Of a stretch of DNA of 64,000 bases, positions 62,008-64,000 are shown in pieces. The position numbers and the translations under genes are program-made. Positions within the stretch are counted from its first letter, which is position 1; each line of letters opens with the position of its first letter. Origin of the DNA: Fibrobacter sp. UWB5 (GTDB lineage: Bacteria > Fibrobacterota > Fibrobacteria > Fibrobacterales > Fibrobacteraceae); NCBI RefSeq assembly GCF_002210295.1, contig NZ_MWQH01000009.1, positions 1 to 64,000 on the forward strand, in the 5' to 3' direction. The notes beneath the pieces were generated by a model. That model searched no databases, was not told where the DNA came from, and was given only the letters and a program-made list of their open reading frames with translations.

Positions 62008-64000
62008 CTAGACTCTAGAGTAATCAACAAAGAATCAAGGCGTGCTGTCAGCTTTTCTGCACCGGTCCAGCACAAATGATCGTAGTCATAAGCGACATCG
62101 CCCAAATAATCATGGTCACCCATTTTATTTTCATCCATCAAAACGAAATTCTTCGTTTCCGATTCAACTTTTCTCAATCGTTCAATCAAGTTTTCTGCCA
62201 CAGAGCGGCGCATTCCATGGCGGCCATAGCTGCCCGTCTTTTTGTAATATGGACTAATCGGAGTAATCAAGCCGACAACCATCACGTCGTGCTGTTCGGC
62301 CATCTTGAGGATTTTATCCAGCTGCGCATAGTTCAATTCATAGCGGCGGCTATCGTCGCTCCAGGTGCTATCGACAACCACGTCTGCAAATTCCTTGCCG
62401 CCGCTCCCCCAGTCAGAAATACATTCCGTACGCATCCAGCCATGCGGATCGATAATGTCGGACTGCATCTTATAGGCCTCAGCCACTTCGACAGCCCTTT
62501 CTACAAACGCGCTATCGATTTCACCACGCCAGTAATCATGATTGCGGTCATACTTGAATCCAGGAGCATCACCAAAATTAAGCGCCATGCTTTCGCCCGG
62601 TTCGTATTCGCCCCACAAGTCAAAATCAATGCCGATCACAAGATATTTCAAATGCGAGAAATGCGTCGAAATGTAGGTTTCATAAAGACTATCAATACAA
62701 TGCATATCGCAAGGGATTGTCGAGAGGTTAATAGCCTTCATGCTCAAGAAATCCGGAGCAACTGCCGCCTGCATGTGCGAATTTCCCAAAGTCACGACCT
62801 CGGCCGAATCGCGGTATGTCCACAGCACAGGCATCTTTTGCGTCAGGTAATGCGTCGACTGGCCATTTTCAGAATAGTAAAGTCCAAGGCTATCATAATC
62901 CCAGCGCGAATTCTTATCACGATGGTGAGCCCAAAGCACAGGGTGCCAAAGTTCTTCGCCTTCAACAAGAGACAGCATTTCGCCCGTATAGGAATTAACC
63001 AGCACTACTTTTTTATGGCTTCCATTCATGTCGGCGAGCGTCGCCACAAAGAACGAGTCGGAGCCAAGAATCCATTCCGTATGGTCAAAGCTATAACCTT
63101 CGGGAGCCGCGACCGAGCCAATCAATTTACCAGTGCTATCGGCAATCAGCGCCCGTTCATGCGTACCGTAAGATTCTCCCACGAACTTGCGACCAGTCTT
63201 GCCGCCAAAATCAAGGAACAGCGTCTTGTTTTCGCCTCCCTGACTGAGCGATACGTTACAGGCCTGATTTTGATTGTACCAGACTTCCGGTTGGCCATTC
63301 ACATTGGCACGCAAAAGGCGTGCGCCCGAAACCGCCAGGCGATCGTTCTTGGATACGCCGCCATGATACCCGCCGTCAAAAAGCTTTTCGGGCTTTCCGA
63401 ACTTGCCTTTCGAAAAACGGACTTGCCAAGTTTCTTGTTTGGCAAAGGCATCCTCTTCTTTATTGCTGCCGGCATCGTTCACATAGACAATCACCGTATC
63501 ACCATTTTCCAGAATTCGCCAACGCGGAATCGCTGCCGATTCAGCCGGAAGTTCAATCAAGGTGGAATCGCCTTCGTCCAAGCGGGACACATAGACCTTC
63601 GACATGCCCGAAATTCCTTCAACTCCTGTGCAGAAGGCGACAAATTTTCCATCGGGAGAAATATCCGGATGGTACGCCGTCACGCCCGTATTCAATTCGA
63701 GAACAGGCGCAGAAGCATCGTTGAAATCCACATACACCAAGACATCACGGGAATCGTCCCTAAAGACCATTTTGGAAAGCGGCTTGTCAATAAACTGCTT
63801 GACCGTATTCGTCCTGACCATCACGGTATACTTCTGCAGGACTTCCTTGCCCTGTTTATCGAGGTAAAGCGGGTTTGGAATGGCACCGAACGCCAAGCGG
63901 AATCCCACATAATTCGCCTTTGTCGAAGAAGCCACCATGTAGACATCGCCACGGTTATACAAATGGAGCGACGCCGGGTCGTTATTGTAGCTACCGCCCT
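62004..64000 (-). CDS. Second TIGR02171-type protein, N-terminus beyond the window
   Basis: The frame stays open to the window edge, so only about 665 C-terminal residues are seen. The first visible residues, GGSYNNDPA then YNRGDVYMV and GFRLAFG, are the end of an FGE-like domain aligned to its neighbour. A propeller follows (HPDISPDGKFVAFCTG). The C-terminal SGNH-like domain has a more classical nucleophile block, VVTLGNSHMQAAV, and the terminal pair in YDHLCWTG. It is transcribed before, and translationally coupled to, the paralogue at 59323-62007: a tandem duplication that has diverged. Confidence 0.8.
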   Translation of the reverse strand, partial: GGSYNNDPASLHLYNRGDVYMVASSTKANYVGFRLAFGAIPNPLYLDKQGKEVLQKYTVMVRTNTVKQFIDKPLSKMVFRDDSRDVLVYVDFNDASAPVLELNTGVTAYHPDISPDGKFVAFCTGVEGISGMSKVYVSRLDEGDSTLIELPAESAAIPRWRILENGDTVIVYVNDAGSNKEEDAFAKQETWQVRFSKGKFGKPEKLFDGGYHGGVSKNDRLAVSGARLLRANVNGQPEVWYNQNQACNVSLSQGGENKTLFLDFGGKTGRKFVGESYGTHERALIADSTGKLIGSVAAPEGYSFDHTEWILGSDSFFVATLADMNGSHKKVVLVNSYTGEMLSLVEGEELWHPVLWAHHRDKNSRWDYDSLGLYYSENGQSTHYLTQKMPVLWTYRDSAEVVTLGNSHMQAAVAPDFLSMKAINLSTIPCDMHCIDSLYETYISTHFSHLKYLVIGIDFDLWGEYEPGESMALNFGDAPGFKYDRNHDYWRGEIDSAFVERAVEVAEAYKMQSDIIDPHGWMRTECISDWGSGGKEFADVVVDSTWSDDSRRYELNYAQLDKILKMAEQHDVMVVGLITPISPYYKKTGSYGRHGMRRSVAENLIERLRKVESETKNFVLMDENKMGDHDYLGDVAYDYDHLCWTGAEKLTARLDSLLITLESR

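Overview
The window looks like chromosome of a Fibrobacter species (rumen or gut fibre degrader, F. succinogenes-like). The evidence is a TIGR02145-type 'major paralogous' lipoprotein, two tandem TIGR02171-type paralogues, serine-rich linkers in secreted proteins, C-terminal sorting-like tails on hydrolases, and a two-domain GH11 xylanase matching XynC of F. succinogenes. Genes are dense and on both strands. I see no rRNA, tRNA, phage, CRISPR array or insertion sequence.

Layout. 1-6.8 kb: acyl-CoA synthetase, the Na+/Ser-Thr symporter SstT, a diguanylate cyclase, an unknown membrane protein and a histidine-phosphatase lipoprotein. 6.9-18.2 kb: a GH74 xyloglucanase, a small lipoprotein, a CE6 acetylxylan esterase, TrmO, PutP, a Ser-rich lipoprotein, GapA and a FISUMP lipoprotein. 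18.3-23.0 kb: an Rpn-type nuclease fragment and a 1286-residue TPR/transglutaminase lipoprotein. 23.1-29.8 kb: hisS followed by two SGNH-hydrolase-like proteins and an MBOAT acyltransferase, a likely O-acetylation cassette for an exported glycan. 30-38 kb (minus strand): a capsule/exopolysaccharide set with a Wzc-type tyrosine kinase, an OmpA/TSP3 protein, a Wzi-like barrel and a CapD/WbpM-type dehydratase. 38-46.4 kb: sufC-sufD, ribD, a translationally coupled envelope operon (lamin-tail, barrel, PAS, rhodanese proteins), an M23 peptidase and a Nif3-like protein. 46.5-51.5 kb: rfbD, an overlooked 46-residue zinc-ribbon protein and hrpA. 51.9-55.5 kb: two GH11 xylanases. 55.7-64 kb: gyrA, surE and two TIGR02171 lipoproteins, the second cut by the window edge.

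Biologically the window combines hemicellulose attack (GH74 on xyloglucan, GH11 on xylan, CE6 removing xylan acetyl groups) with cell-surface glycan synthesis and O-acyl modification, plus housekeeping genes.

The most interesting observations are these. (i) A box close to TATATTT, resembling the Bacteroidetes -7 element, precedes most transcription units; in five it sits only 4-5 nt before a start codon that has no Shine-Dalgarno, predicting leaderless mRNAs. (ii) The TIGR02171 proteins end in what looks like an SGNH hydrolase domain. (iii) The SGNH-SGNH-MBOAT cassette. (iv) Several intergenic repeat families: heptamer arrays, a GTCAT-palindrome repeat (one copy apparently captured inside a signal peptide), GTTA/TAAC-loop hairpins, and a two-hairpin element present twice.
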